Source of the DNA: Abditibacteriaceae bacterium
Lineage (GTDB): Bacteria; Armatimonadota; Abditibacteriia; Abditibacteriales; Abditibacteriaceae
Assembly (NCBI GenBank): GCA_019239895.1
Contig: JAFAZH010000015.1
Span: 62,001-126,000, forward strand
Direction: 5' to 3'
Length of the DNA: 64,000 bases
A program made the position numbers and the translations under genes. The notes beneath the pieces are model-generated. The model was not told where the DNA came from. It worked only from the letters and a program-made list of their open reading frames with translations, and searched no databases. Positions 16,266 to 26,346 of this stretch are shown here, in pieces. Each line of letters starts with the position of its first letter. Positions within the stretch are counted from its first letter, which is position 1.

Positions 16266-17795
16266 ATGAGCACATCGAGCGAGTCAGCAGGAACATCGTC
16301 TAAGGGCATAACTACAGATGCCAGTGCATTAGCAGGCACCGGCATCGAGGGGCTAAACAATGTCTTGCAGGGAGGTTTGCCGCGCCACCGCCTTTATCTG
16401 GTGCAGGGCGATCCGGGCGTGGGCAAAACGACCTTAGCTCTTCAGTTCCTTCTGGCAGGGGTAAAAAAGGGAGAGCGGGGTCTTTATATTACCCTGTCGG
16501 AAACGAAAGAAGAGTTGCTGGCCGTGGCGGAGTCGCATGGCTGGTCTTTAGAAGGGCTGGACATCTTTGAACTGGTCGCCAATGAAGAGCAACTGAAGGC
16601 CGAAGCCCTGAACACCCTTTTTCATCCGGCAGAGGTTGAGCTAACGGAAGTAACTCAGACCCTCCTGGATGAAGCCGAGCGCGTGCAGCCATCCCGCATC
16701 GTTTTCGATTCACTTTCCGAGTTGCGCCTCCTGGCCCAGAGTCCGCTGCGTTTCCGTCGCCAGATTCTGGCGCTGAAGCAACACTTTGCCAGGCGTGAAG
16801 CGACCGTGCTGATGTTAGATGACCGCACCACCACCCTCGAAGGGGTGGATGAGTTGCAACTCCAAAGCCTGGCGCATGGTGTCATCGAACTGGAACATCT
16901 GGCTCCCGATTATGGGGCAGAGCGGCGGCGGCTGCGGATCATCAAGTTACGGGGCACCCGCTATCGTGGTGGCTATCACGATTTCAACATTGAAACTGGT
17001 GGCCTCATGGTTTATCCGCGTCTGGTTGCGGCAGAACACCAGCAAAATTTTATGAAGGGGCGCGTTGCCAGTGGGATCGAAGGATTAGATCAGCTCTTGG
17101 GGGGTGGTCTGGATTGTGGCACCTGCACCCTGCTGATGGGAGCAGCGGGCACTGGTAAATCCACCCTGGCCAGCCACTATGCTTTCTCGGCTCTCACGCG
17201 CCATGAGCCAGTGGCACAATTCGCCTTTGAAGAAGGTCTCGGCACCCTGCTGGCGCGCAATGCCGCGTTAGGCATGGACATCGAGCCTTATCGCCAGAGC
17301 GGGCAACTGCTGCTGCAACAGATTGATCCCGCCGAACTCTCACCGGGAGAGTTCGCTTACCAGATTCGCCAGGCGGTGGAGCAGAAAGGTGTCGGCACCG
17401 TGATTATAGACAGCCTGAGCGGTTATTTAAATGCCATGCCGGAGGAGCGATTTTTGCTCTTACACCTGCATGAGTTGCTTTCTTACTTAAATCAGCAGGG
17501 AGTTTTAACGCTGTTGATTATGGCTCAATATGGCCTATTAGGTAACACCATGCAGTCACCGGTGGATGTGAGCTACCTGGCCGATACCGTCATCTTGTTG
17601 CGTCATTTTGAATCTGAAGGGGCCATTCGGCAAGCGATTTCGGTGGTTAAGAAGCGCAGTGGCAATCACGAGCGCACCATCCGCGAATATCGTATTAGCG
17701 ACAGGGGCATTCAAGTTGGGGAACCACTGCGCCAATTTCAGGGCGTGCTAACGGGCGTGCCTGAGTATGTGGGCAAGCAGCAACCGCTACTATAA
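16266..17795 (+). CDS. KaiC-like double-domain RecA-family ATPase
   Basis: 509 residues made of two tandem KaiC/RadA domains. Walker A motifs are GDPGVGKTT (48-56) and GAAGTGKST (292-300). Walker B-like strands RIVFDSLSEL and TVIIDSLSGY are visible. Domain 1 has the paired Glu of LSETKEE expected for ATP hydrolysis. The C-terminal Ser/Thr autophosphorylation tail of cyanobacterial KaiC is not evident, and no kaiA or kaiB is in the window, so circadian function is not implied. The gene is followed 40 bp later by a hybrid histidine kinase, a pairing seen in other bacteria where KaiC-like proteins feed two-component signalling. Confidence 0.93.
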   Translation: MSTSSESAGTSSKGITTDASALAGTGIEGLNNVLQGGLPRHRLYLVQGDPGVGKTTLALQFLLAGVKKGERGLYITLSETKEELLAVAESHGWSLEGLDIFELVANEEQLKAEALNTLFHPAEVELTEVTQTLLDEAERVQPSRIVFDSLSELRLLAQSPLRFRRQILALKQHFARREATVLMLDDRTTTLEGVDELQLQSLAHGVIELEHLAPDYGAERRRLRIIKLRGTRYRGGYHDFNIETGGLMVYPRLVAAEHQQNFMKGRVASGIEGLDQLLGGGLDCGTCTLLMGAAGTGKSTLASHYAFSALTRHEPVAQFAFEEGLGTLLARNAALGMDIEPYRQSGQLLLQQIDPAELSPGEFAYQIRQAVEQKGVGTVIIDSLSGYLNAMPEERFLLLHLHELLSYLNQQGVLTLLIMAQYGLLGNTMQSPVDVSYLADTVILLRHFESEGAIRQAISVVKKRSGNHERTIREYRISDRGIQVGEPLRQFQGVLTGVPEYVGKQQPLL

Positions 17796-17835
17796 GAAAT
17801 TCCTATTGAGAATAGGGGCGCAGCCAAAGAATTCC

Positions 17836-19653
17836 ATGAGCATGGCCATTCCTGATTCTATAACCGCTGAGACCTCTCAGCCCCAACCCGTGGACGCCGC
17901 CTCACCCTCACCACAGTTATTGCCAGACGAGCAATCTAGCGAACGCATTCTTATCACGGCCCCTCTGGGGCGCGATAGTTTATTGGCGGAATCTGTCTTA
18001 GCGCAAGCCGGTATTGGAGCCTTAAGTTGCGCTGACATGAAGGCGCTCTGTCATGAATTGACAAGGGGCGCAGGGGCGCTGCTCATTACTGAAGAAGCTC
18101 TGCACCCAGAAATTATACGCAATGGGACTCCATCTTCACCATCGTCAGAGCCATCTGCTTTAGAATTGCTGCTTGCCGCCTTAGAGCAACAACCACCGTG
18201 GTCGGACATCCCCGTTATCCTGCTCACCACCGGCGGCAGGCAAACCACGCCGCGCAGTCAGAACATTCTGGATCGGCTGGGGCCACGCGCCAACCTTACC
18301 CTTTTGGAGCGTCCCCTCCATCTGAGAACTATCCTGAGCACCGTGCAATCGGCTTTGCGCGCCCGACGACGGCAATACGAGGTACGCAACCTCGTGCAAG
18401 AACTGCGCAGAGGCGTGCGCCAGCGCGATGAGTTTCTGGCCATGCTGGGGCATGAGCTACGCAATCCCCTGGCAGCGATCAATTACTCCATTCATCTCTT
18501 GCAGCAAGACAATGATCCCGACCCCGCTACCGCAGCCCAAACTCACGCCGTCATTGCGCGCCAGACGCAGCATCTGGCACGCCTGGTAGACGACTTGCTT
18601 GATGTCTCGCGGGTGACACAGGGCAAGGTTCACCTGCAAAAGCAACAGGTTGACCTCAATGAAATTGCCCGTAAGAGCGTAGAAACTTTAGAGACTGCGA
18701 TTCGCGCTCAACAACACGAAGTGACCCTCACCACACCCGCTGCTTCTACCTTCGTGGCAGGTGACCCGGTGCGCCTGGAGCAAGTTGCCACCAACCTGCT
18801 GATGAATGCCATCAAATATACGCCCTCCAGGGGGCATATTGAGATTCAAGTCGCAACCGGAGGGCCAGAGGCAACTCTTACCATACGCGATAACGGGCTG
18901 GGAATTGCCCCGGAACTGTTACCTCGTGTATTTGAATTATTCACCCAGGCCGAGCGTTCTCCCGACCGCGCCCAGGGCGGTTTAGGCATTGGTCTCACTC
19001 TGGTGCATAGTCTCGTGACGATGCATGGCGGCAGCATTGTCGTAGCCAGCGCAGGCTTAGGCCAGGGCAGCGAATTTGTAGTGCGCTTGCCACTCTTGAC
19101 TACCTCCCATGCTCCGTCCGTTCTGGCTGACCCGGAACGCCACCAGTTATCCGCTATCGAGGAGCCAGATACTAGCTTGCCAGCACCGCAGGTAAAAACC
19201 TTCTCTGAAGCACATCAAAGTCCCGTCACACCAGAAGAGCAATCGCACAAGCCACCACCAACACCCGCAGCGAAAACAAACTCCGGCTTGCACATTTTAG
19301 TGATCGAAGATAATGAAGATAGCCGCCAGATTTTGCAACTGCTGCTACGGATGGCAGGACATCAGGTTGAAGCGGCTGAAGATGGCACTCAGGGGTTAGA
19401 AAAAGCTTACGCCAATCCGCCCCAAGTGGCTCTGGTAGACATCGGACTACCGGGCATAGACGGTTTCTCTGTCGCCCAGCAATTGCGCGCTAAGTTTGAT
19501 GACCAAATCTATCTCGTTGCGCTCACTGGCTATGGCCAACCCGAAGATCGCCTGCGCACTGAGGAAGCTGGCTTCAATCGCCACCTGGTCAAGCCCGTTG
19601 ATCCCCAACAATTAAACGACATCCTCGCTGAAATCGCTCTCTTGCTGCACTAA
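17836..19653 (+). CDS. Hybrid histidine kinase with N- and C-terminal receiver-like domains
   Basis: 605 residues from ATG 17836; a start at 17767 would overlap KaiC. An N-terminal receiver-like domain (about 36-175) has diverged, with no obvious phosphoacceptor Asp. HisKA carries FLAMLGHELRNP (H206). The ATPase domain shows N, G1 and G2 boxes (NLLMNAIKY, DNGLGIAPE, GLGIGLTL). After a Pro-rich linker (about 425-480) comes an intact receiver (486-605) with IEDNEDS, the phosphoacceptor D535 in ALVDIGLPG and K586 in VKPVD. No membrane segment is seen, so it is a soluble phosphorelay kinase, possibly controlled by the adjacent KaiC-like ATPase. Confidence 0.93.
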   Translation: MSMAIPDSITAETSQPQPVDAASPSPQLLPDEQSSERILITAPLGRDSLLAESVLAQAGIGALSCADMKALCHELTRGAGALLITEEALHPEIIRNGTPSSPSSEPSALELLLAALEQQPPWSDIPVILLTTGGRQTTPRSQNILDRLGPRANLTLLERPLHLRTILSTVQSALRARRRQYEVRNLVQELRRGVRQRDEFLAMLGHELRNPLAAINYSIHLLQQDNDPDPATAAQTHAVIARQTQHLARLVDDLLDVSRVTQGKVHLQKQQVDLNEIARKSVETLETAIRAQQHEVTLTTPAASTFVAGDPVRLEQVATNLLMNAIKYTPSRGHIEIQVATGGPEATLTIRDNGLGIAPELLPRVFELFTQAERSPDRAQGGLGIGLTLVHSLVTMHGGSIVVASAGLGQGSEFVVRLPLLTTSHAPSVLADPERHQLSAIEEPDTSLPAPQVKTFSEAHQSPVTPEEQSHKPPPTPAAKTNSGLHILVIEDNEDSRQILQLLLRMAGHQVEAAEDGTQGLEKAYANPPQVALVDIGLPGIDGFSVAQQLRAKFDDQIYLVALTGYGQPEDRLRTEEAGFNRHLVKPVDPQQLNDILAEIALLLH

Positions 19654-19690
19654 CCTCCTGTTCACCATTATTGTCCCTATCGGTGCTATA

Positions 19691-19735
19691 AAAATGAACC
19701 CATCACACGAATGAGGGGTTCATTTTGCTTTTTTC
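19691..19735 (+). terminator. Strong intrinsic terminator after the kinase gene
   Basis: AAAATGAACCC (19691-19701) and GGGTTCATTTT (19716-19726) form a perfect 11-bp stem, followed by GCTTTTTTC. It ends the KaiC/kinase transcript 38 bp after the stop. Confidence 0.92.
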
Positions 19736-19787
19736 TGTCAAGATTAGACAAAAGCGTCCCTTCACCACGTCTTTAACTATAAAGGCC

Positions 19788-20399
19788 ATGATTCTCGACT
19801 TGAGCTTTCCGCGTCTGGCGTTGCGCAAGCCTGTTACTTCTTCTGAAGTTGCCTGCCAGGAAGATAAGGAACTGGCGCGACGGGTGGCGGCTGGCGAAGG
19901 GGACGCCGTGGCAGAAGTCTATGACCTTTATGCCGCATCGCTTTATCGCACCCTGTGCGCTCTGCTCGGCTCTACCTCTGATGCCGAAGATGCATTACAA
20001 GAAGTCTTCGCTAAATTGGCCGGAGGACGGCTAAAGCAGGCGCGTGACCTGCGCGCTTATCTTTTCGTGGCAGCGCGCAATGAAGCCTTTAGTATCTTGC
20101 GCCGCCGTAAACGAGAGCAGGCATGGCCTTTAGAGGAGGACAATAGTCGAGAACCAATCGAGTTGCCTACACCAGAATGGAATCAGCCGTTAGGCTCCGA
20201 CCTCCTGGCTCTTCTGCAACAACTACCAATCGAGCAACGGGAAGTGATTGCTCTCAAAGTAGCGGAGAACCTGACCTTTGCCGAAATCGCCGCCCTACTT
20301 AAAATCTCACCCAACACCGCCGCCAGCCGCTATCGCTATGGCATCGAGAGATTGCGCAGTTGGTGGCAGGAAGAGAACTCAGCCGAAGTCAATAGATAG
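19788..20399 (+). CDS. ECF-type RNA polymerase sigma factor
   Basis: 203 residues from ATG 19788. The longer in-frame start at 19725 lies inside the terminator hairpin and is rejected. Region 2 (DLYAASLYRTLCALLGSTSDAEDALQEVF) and region 4 (LLQQLPIEQREVIALKVAENLTFAEIAALL, then SRYRYGIERLR) are both present, with a short linker as in ECF factors. It directs RNA polymerase to a dedicated promoter set. The next gene, 12 bp downstream, encodes a single-pass membrane protein that is probably its anti-sigma factor. Confidence 0.92.
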   Translation: MILDLSFPRLALRKPVTSSEVACQEDKELARRVAAGEGDAVAEVYDLYAASLYRTLCALLGSTSDAEDALQEVFAKLAGGRLKQARDLRAYLFVAARNEAFSILRRRKREQAWPLEEDNSREPIELPTPEWNQPLGSDLLALLQQLPIEQREVIALKVAENLTFAEIAALLKISPNTAASRYRYGIERLRSWWQEENSAEVNR

Positions 20400-20411
20400 A
20401 AGGTTATCGTT

Positions 20412-20882
20412 ATGCATCGTGAACACACAGAAAACGATTATGTGGACGAGCAGCTTGAACAAGCCTTACGCGCCAGTATGCCAGTGCTGCCAACGCATTT
20501 GCGGGGGCGCGTGTTACAGGATTGCCAACGTCGCCAGACTGCTACCGTGCGGCACCAGCATCAGACCAGTTGGCGTTGGGCCGGAGCCTTGACGTGCCTT
20601 TTCCTGGCGCAATGGCTAACCACCGCCTACCTGGATGCACAACGGGCGATGTTGCTGTGGCCACCACACACAGTCGCAACTACCCCAACTCTGGTGGCTT
20701 TCGCGCCCCTACCAACTCAATCCATCCGTAACACTTTGCAGGCCCGCACCCATACTCTGGCCTTGCTGTTGGACACGCACGATGCACCTGCTTTCCAGGA
20801 GGAGTCCTACTATGTCACAAAGCCAACCCTTACCCCTTACGACCCATCTGTCCATCCCCTACCAACAGCCAAAAATGGATGA
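20412..20882 (+). CDS. Probable anti-sigma factor, single-pass membrane protein
   Basis: 156 residues. A cytoplasmic N-terminal part (about 1-55, DEQLEQALRASMPVLPTHLRGRVLQ) is followed by one membrane helix (about 56-75) and a short outer tail. This layout and the position 12 bp after an ECF sigma gene fit an anti-sigma factor. The zinc motif HxxxCxxC of ZAS-type anti-sigma factors is not present; two Cys occur at other spacing. Its last codons overlap the start of the next gene by 8 bp. Function is inferred from context. Confidence 0.65.
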   Translation: MHREHTENDYVDEQLEQALRASMPVLPTHLRGRVLQDCQRRQTATVRHQHQTSWRWAGALTCLFLAQWLTTAYLDAQRAMLLWPPHTVATTPTLVAFAPLPTQSIRNTLQARTHTLALLLDTHDAPAFQEESYYVTKPTLTPYDPSVHPLPTAKNG

Positions 20883-22275
20883 TCCACCTCAGGCCACACT
20901 CCAGCAAAACGATAACTTTCCCACCTTTCGTAAGTTAGGTCGTTTACCGAAAAACCTCTGGCAGCGAGGCCGGAAAGCACGCCGCATCCTGCTATGGCTT
21001 TGCGTGCTGATAGTGGCCTTACATATTGGGGTTAATCTTTGGGCTTCCCTTCGTCTCAACCGTGAGTTAATGAACTTGCGCAACCAGGGTCAGCCCTTGA
21101 CACTTCAAGAGTTGTCCCCTCCAACCCTCTCCGATCAGCGCAATGCAGCGTTGCTCTATCAACAGGCTAACGATCTGCTTTCCCCCGAAATAAAAAAGAT
21201 ATTGGCTGGCGGAGAACCTTTGGATTTCAATGGCTTGCCGCGCACGCTCAATCGTCAGGAATTAGCCAAAAATCATGCCGCTGTCGTCTTAATCCGCCAA
21301 GCTGTTCGACTTCCTGATTGTCGTTTTGTGCCTATCGGAGACAACCCCTTCACAGCACGTTACCCCCATTTGGAAATGATGCGCCGTTTAGAGCGGCTCA
21401 TGTGTGCCCAGGCGTTGCAAGAAGCCGCCGATGGCCAACAAGTGCAGGCATTAGGCGATGTGCAGGTTATCTTCCAGATGAGCCAGCACTTAAAGGGTGA
21501 GGCAACCTTAATTGGCCTCTTAACGCGCAATGCTATAGAAAATGTTGCTTATAAGACCTTGGGGAAAACTCTGAAAATCGCCAAGCTTACATCCGAGCAA
21601 GGCCATGCCCTACTGCAAAGTTTGCCTCTCGTTGATTGGAAAACGGCTTTACCACGAGTCATGGGTGAGGAACGCGTTTTCGGTATTTGGGGCTTTGAAA
21701 CAGTCCGGCGAGATCCCTCACAGGGCATCATTATGCTTTCTGGCGGCGATGAACATTCAGAGAGACCTTCAATGTTTATCATTTTTATGGCAAAAGTCAT
21801 GGGTTTACTCTGGTCTCCGATTTCCAAGTTGGATGAGCTTCAATACTTGCACTATATGCAGCGTGTTGTCTCAATCTGTAGCGAGCCACCGTTTGCACCG
21901 CAACCCACGACCAGATACGACTTCGATCAGGAGATTCCCCGTTATGCAGTCCTTACGCGCATCGTAGCACCAGTCTATGAGAGTGTCGTCCGTCGTCGTG
22001 ATGAAGCGGAAGTGGAGCAGCGGTTGTCCGAAGTAGCAGTAGCATTGTGCGTTTATCGCACCCAAACAGGGCATTACCCGACTCATCTGGCTGAAGTCAT
22101 ACCGATCTGGGGCAGCAAGTTACCACTCGACCCGCATTCAAATCAACCTTTTATCTATAAGCTGACAGCACATGGCTTCGAGCTTTATGGGGTCGGCCCC
22201 AACCGCCGCGATGATGGAGGCACAAACAAGAAGTTTCCAGCCGATGATATTCTGTGGCCACCGGGACGACGTTAG
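20875..22275 (+). CDS. Single-pass membrane protein of unknown function
   Basis: 466 residues from ATG 20875, which overlaps the previous stop; the longer frame opening at 20635 lies inside the upstream gene in another frame. One membrane helix at about 40-60 (RILLWLCVLIVALHIGVNLWASL) is followed by a large outer domain, mostly helical up to about 400. The last about 60 residues (AVALCVYRTQTGHYPTHLAEV, LPLDPHSNQPFIYKL, FELYGVGPN) are like the C-terminal part of type II pseudopilins or DUF1559-type proteins. I do not recognise the family. It probably belongs to the sigma/anti-sigma operon. Confidence 0.7.
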   Translation: MDDPPQATLQQNDNFPTFRKLGRLPKNLWQRGRKARRILLWLCVLIVALHIGVNLWASLRLNRELMNLRNQGQPLTLQELSPPTLSDQRNAALLYQQANDLLSPEIKKILAGGEPLDFNGLPRTLNRQELAKNHAAVVLIRQAVRLPDCRFVPIGDNPFTARYPHLEMMRRLERLMCAQALQEAADGQQVQALGDVQVIFQMSQHLKGEATLIGLLTRNAIENVAYKTLGKTLKIAKLTSEQGHALLQSLPLVDWKTALPRVMGEERVFGIWGFETVRRDPSQGIIMLSGGDEHSERPSMFIIFMAKVMGLLWSPISKLDELQYLHYMQRVVSICSEPPFAPQPTTRYDFDQEIPRYAVLTRIVAPVYESVVRRRDEAEVEQRLSEVAVALCVYRTQTGHYPTHLAEVIPIWGSKLPLDPHSNQPFIYKLTAHGFELYGVGPNRRDDGGTNKKFPADDILWPPGRR

Positions 22276-22278
22276 AGT

Positions 22279-22300
22279 GCCGGGCATTGAAATACCCGGC
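22279..22300. repeat. Short family C hairpin between convergent genes
   Basis: GCCGGGCATT and AATACCCGGC form a near-perfect 10-bp hairpin just before the converging stop codons. The same GGGCATTGAAATACCC core starts the larger repeats at 34512 and 55803. Confidence 0.75.
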
Positions 22301-23283
22301 TACTTATCCGCCGGGGCATTGGGGTCGGGTGTGGCGGAAGCTTGATCGGCTGGCGTTTGGTCGGCGGCGGTATCGGCCTTAACATCCCCGGTAACTTCCA
22401 AAAATGAAGAGATATTCACGCCTAAGTTCAGGCAAATGATGCGAGTAGCCGAAACGAGGGAATTTTGCAGTACATCCACACCACCGGCGGGGACATAAAT
22501 CGTGCCGACAAGCTTCGCTCTAGTCGTGCCAAGCTGCACTTTGTTCCAGCCCTTAGCGGCACTCACGATAACTAACCCTTTAAGATCACCTTCGGTTGGG
22601 GCAGAAAGATTGACTTGAGCTTCCATAGCCCCCCAGAATGCACCTGGGGTATTACCGACTAGTGCAATGGTGACACCTTGCCCATCTACGCGGCAGCCCG
22701 ACATAAAGAAATCACCATTGTTCATCTCATAAACGCCCGGTGCCAGAATAATGTGCAAGTTTTTGCCAGTGGCAAAGATACCTTCATTATAAACGCCAGG
22801 CTGTAACGTGATCTCCTGGTTATCTTGAATAAATAACTTCTTGTTGGACACCACTGGCAGACGCGGCAACTGAAAAGCGGGAATTGGGTCTGTCGCCGGT
22901 TGGTCGAGGGGTTGCGGAGCCGGGTTCGCCACCGCGTTGCCCTGACGGTAATAGCCGCCGATTTCCAACAGTTTCCCATTCTGCACCTGAATCGAAGATT
23001 TAGCGTTCCAAATAGCATTGTTGTGGGTGGAATTCACCACGACATCGCCATTGCGCACGAGCAGGCGGCTGCCTTCAGTGACTTGTAGTGACCACACTTT
23101 TTCGGTAGGGTCAAGCACTGCCACCGAAGGCAGCGGATTTTGCGGGGCATCGCCTTTGGGCAACACCGGTGTCACCGCTTTAGGGCCTGCGGCATGAGCG
23201 TGAGGCATAACAGGGCAGGTTAGCAGTAAACCAGCTAAGGTCACACGAATAAAGTTAGCAACGAAATGCTTGGTGTTTTTCAT
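22300..23283 (-). CDS. Secreted protein of unknown function with beta-solenoid-like region
   Basis: 327 residues. ATG at 23283 is chosen because GGGAG lies just upstream; another ATG four codons earlier overlaps that site. A signal peptide spans about 1-31 (ending HAHAA). The central part alternates short hydrophobic strands and turns (NKKLFIQDNQEITLQPGVYNEGIF, GKNLHIILAPGVYEMNNGDFF), like beta-helix or polymer-forming cytoskeletal repeats, and some TadG-associated proteins have a similar stretch. The C-terminal about 30 residues are Ala/Pro/Asp-rich and disordered. Family not firmly recognised. Confidence 0.65.
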   Translation of the reverse strand: MKNTKHFVANFIRVTLAGLLLTCPVMPHAHAAGPKAVTPVLPKGDAPQNPLPSVAVLDPTEKVWSLQVTEGSRLLVRNGDVVVNSTHNNAIWNAKSSIQVQNGKLLEIGGYYRQGNAVANPAPQPLDQPATDPIPAFQLPRLPVVSNKKLFIQDNQEITLQPGVYNEGIFATGKNLHIILAPGVYEMNNGDFFMSGCRVDGQGVTIALVGNTPGAFWGAMEAQVNLSAPTEGDLKGLVIVSAAKGWNKVQLGTTRAKLVGTIYVPAGGVDVLQNSLVSATRIICLNLGVNISSFLEVTGDVKADTAADQTPADQASATPDPNAPADK

Positions 23284-23332
23284 TAGTACTCCCATGAGAA
23301 AAGCTGCAATTAGTTATTTAAAGTAAGAGTTC

Positions 23333-23439
23333 GTCATTCTGAGCGCAGCGAAGCATCTACTCCCAGTGTCCATAGAAGAATAGGGAAATGCTTTATCCCT
23401 GAACACTAATATTAGATTCTTCGCTGCGCTCAGAATGAC
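23333..23439. repeat. Inverted repeat, family A copy 3
   Basis: GTCATTCTGAGCGCAGCGAAG (23333-23353) is the exact reverse complement of 23419-23439, with a 65-bp spacer. It lies in the gap between two minus-strand genes. Confidence 0.9.
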
Positions 23440-23513
23440 AAGAGCGCCGCTTTTACCTTCAATTTGTCTGTAATGTCTAAGACGAAATAATCCGATGATG
23501 TTCTCTTATAATT

Positions 23514-26225
23514 TTACTGCGCCTGATTGCTGAGTTCCAGATTATCCAGATAAACAACCCTTTTATCCGTGGCTACGCTGGAGAAGCCTAACCAGGTCAA
23601 GGTTTTCCAATCGGGGCTGCCGTTCTTTAAGTTCGTAAATCGCTGCGGCGGCTGGTCAGGCAGCGTTACCGTCAGGTTCCAGGTGCCCGTGGATTGCTGG
23701 CCTAATCCAGCAGTCACTTCAAAATGCACCCACTGCCCGGTCGGAATATTGAGCAACACGCGATCCGCTACCAGCAACTTACCACCGCGAATAGTGAGGC
23801 TGGGGCCAACCCGGTAGGGAGTATTGGAGTCGCGCCATTCCTGATAGATGTCCGCCCCGGCTTCGGCCCGCAGGTCAAACGCAAAGCGCGTGATGCCATT
23901 GCGATGGTTCGGCTGATAAAAGAAATGGGGATTATAGTTGAACTGGAGCCCCGGGGCATCCGTAATCTTCAGGCTGTGCTTGCCACCATTAGCTACTTCA
24001 TCAGTGACCAGAACAGAGTCACCCCTGTTCTCCGTATTCACCTGGGCTTCGGCAGGCTTGGCTCCCACGGGTGTAGTTTCAAAGTCATCCTTAAAGACCA
24101 AAGGTGGTGGCGGTGGTGGCTCCGGGGCAATTTCGAGAGTTGGCATCGGCAGGCTTTGCGCCAGTTGCCGCCAGGCCGCATCGCCATAGACCCCCGCCTG
24201 CGTGTAGTCGAAAGGCTTGAAGCCCATCTTCAAAGCCGGAGAATCGGGCCGCAGGCGAAAATCACGCGCAGCGGGGTTCACGAAGCGCGGATCGGCGATC
24301 ACGGAACCTGCATCTTTGCCTGTCGCCTGCCACTGCTGTAAAGTCATGCCCTCAAAAGTCACTGGCCCCGCCGCATTCCAGTAGTCATTGTTTTGCAATT
24401 TGACATTAGGGTCTTTCCAGGTGCCTGCAAAAAGTGGGCTGCTACTGTTATCCCAGTAAACAATGTTGTTTTCAAAGGTAAACGAGAGATGAGATTCGGC
24501 CCGCGTGCGTTGCAGTTGGTTTTCTTTACTGAAAGCGAAGATATTATTGCGGATGATGTTTTCTTTGCCGTAATGCTGATGATAGCCACCCGTTTTGACA
24601 TCATGCACCAGGTTGTTTTCAAGCGTGATGTGCGTCGAGCCTTCATCGTTATATAGCCCCCAACCGCCATAGCTAAACGAATAAATATCGTGGGCGTGGT
24701 TATTATTGACGGTAGTGCCGTCGGAGGGGCCAAGAGTATACACGGCTCCCATATCGCTGAGCACGCCCTGGCCCAAGTGGTGCATGTGGTTAAAGTCAAT
24801 ATGGTTGCGTTGCGCCAACGCCTCGTCATAGCCCCAGCGCCACCCGGCGGAGACAGCGGTATAAAAGAAATCGGCAATCTCGTTATGCGTGACCTGGTTA
24901 TCGCCGCTTTGCCCAATCCACACGCCATGCGCGCCGACATGAATGCGTCCGCCACCATTGATGATGTTGTTATCTACGGTGATGTGGTTGGTTAGCTCGG
25001 CTGCGTTGCGGCGGATTTCAGTTTCGCCGATACGCACCCCGCCAGCGCCCATATCATGCAAGTGGCAATGCGCAATCCGACAATTGGTGCATCCGCGCCG
25101 GAACCAGATGCTATAAATGCCGATATGTCCGACTTCGCAGTTTTCAAAAGCCACATCGCGCGTGCCATCGGCCATAACTGCCGCCGGAATGGAGGCTTCC
25201 GCTTGACCATCCGCGTGCCCACCAGGGGGCAGCACATATTGCTGGTGTAAGAAAGCCAGGCCGCGTAAGGTTAAATGCTCAACCCACTGCCCATTTTCTG
25301 GCTGCCCGGCGAACTGGATAAACTGCTCGGTTACAGGAGCGATAACCTCGGCGCGGGCTATGTTTTCACCAGGCAAAGGCTTATAGAAAAGCGTGCTATT
25401 ACCATCCAAAAACCATTCACCTGGGGTATCGAGAGCCTCCTGAAAATTTTCCAGTTGATAACGCTCATTGCCCCAGTTGAAAAAGGCCCAGGGAGCGGGG
25501 CCAGTGAGAAACACTGTATTTGTTTTAGGGTCAATGGCGGCAATGTGATGCCGGGAAGCTTCCCAGGCATGATAGGCTACCACCGTCACGTTATGCAACT
25601 GTTCTGGCGAGTAGTGCAAGAGTGGCGCAATATCTTCGGGACGCACTTTAAAGGCCCGTCGGTCTAAATCTGCCGGGTTGCCGTTGGTAATGTCATCACC
25701 TGGTCGCACTTTGCCGGTCGCATAAAAATAGAATTTGTTGGGCGTGCGGGCGCGCACCGCCCGGCGGCCATTAATCCATAACTGCTCAAAATACCACGGC
25801 TTGCCCTGCACCTGCGGCACCTGCGTTGTCCACATGCCATTCGCTGCACGTTGAAAGCCAGTAATGCGCTGTCCGCCAGTGAAGATCGGGCGGGCACCCG
25901 GAGCCGCTTCATAGGTAATAGGTGCCGCTACCGTGCCACTATCTTGCGCCTCAAAAACCAGTGGCTCTGTGAGGGCATAGGTGCCAGGGGCGACGATCAC
26001 ATGCACTGGCTCGGTTAAGGGGCCGCGCGCTTTCAAGGCGCGAATCGCATCCCGCGCCCCTTTTAAGGACGCCAACGGCCCATTACTGCGCGCCCGGTTG
26101 GGTCGGGTAACTTGACCCGACCACGCATCATTGCCCGTTGGAGTGATGTATAAATTCATAGCTTGCGCCTGGCACAGCGACAAAAAGACACTGGCTGTTA
26201 CGAGAAGTTGGGGACGTTTTAGCAT
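23514..26225 (-). CDS. Secreted right-handed parallel beta-helix protein with C-terminal lectin-like domain
   Basis: 903 residues with a signal peptide (about 1-22). An N-terminal segment [13 protein letters not shown] starts a DUF1565-like/parallel beta-helix fold. Residues about 340-610 are regular PbH1 turns rich in Asn (NITxxNNxIxG type: [33 protein letters not shown]), as in polysaccharide lyases and CBM-like right-handed helices. After a Pro run ([10 protein letters not shown], about 705) comes a jelly-roll domain to the end. This is the usual build of enzymes acting on acidic or branched plant or algal polysaccharide; the exact reaction cannot be told. Encoded next to GGT on the same strand. 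Confidence 0.85.
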   Translation of the reverse strand: MLKRPQLLVTASVFLSLCQAQAMNLYITPTGNDAWSGQVTRPNRARSNGPLASLKGARDAIRALKARGPLTEPVHVIVAPGTYALTEPLVFEAQDSGTVAAPITYEAAPGARPIFTGGQRITGFQRAANGMWTTQVPQVQGKPWYFEQLWINGRRAVRARTPNKFYFYATGKVRPGDDITNGNPADLDRRAFKVRPEDIAPLLHYSPEQLHNVTVVAYHAWEASRHHIAAIDPKTNTVFLTGPAPWAFFNWGNERYQLENFQEALDTPGEWFLDGNSTLFYKPLPGENIARAEVIAPVTEQFIQFAGQPENGQWVEHLTLRGLAFLHQQYVLPPGGHADGQAEASIPAAVMADGTRDVAFENCEVGHIGIYSIWFRRGCTNCRIAHCHLHDMGAGGVRIGETEIRRNAAELTNHITVDNNIINGGGRIHVGAHGVWIGQSGDNQVTHNEIADFFYTAVSAGWRWGYDEALAQRNHIDFNHMHHLGQGVLSDMGAVYTLGPSDGTTVNNNHAHDIYSFSYGGWGLYNDEGSTHITLENNLVHDVKTGGYHQHYGKENIIRNNIFAFSKENQLQRTRAESHLSFTFENNIVYWDNSSSPLFAGTWKDPNVKLQNNDYWNAAGPVTFEGMTLQQWQATGKDAGSVIADPRFVNPAARDFRLRPDSPALKMGFKPFDYTQAGVYGDAAWRQLAQSLPMPTLEIAPEPPPPPPLVFKDDFETTPVGAKPAEAQVNTENRGDSVLVTDEVANGGKHSLKITDAPGLQFNYNPHFFYQPNHRNGITRFAFDLRAEAGADIYQEWRDSNTPYRVGPSLTIRGGKLLVADRVLLNIPTGQWVHFEVTAGLGQQSTGTWNLTVTLPDQPPQRFTNLKNGSPDWKTLTWLGFSSVATDKRVVYLDNLELSNQAQ

Positions 26226-26346
26226 ATCTCTGTTTTAACCCAAGTTGCTGCGTTTGGGAACGGTAGCTTAGTTACCACCATTGGAGTTTCCCGATTCGCC
26301 TTTCGCATCATCAAGGAGGTAATAGCAACTCAGGGCAACGACAAAC

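Noticed and set aside
19725..19787. N-terminal extension of the sigma factor from TTG 19725
   Set aside because: The start lies in the U-run of a strong terminator, and the extension has no family sequence.
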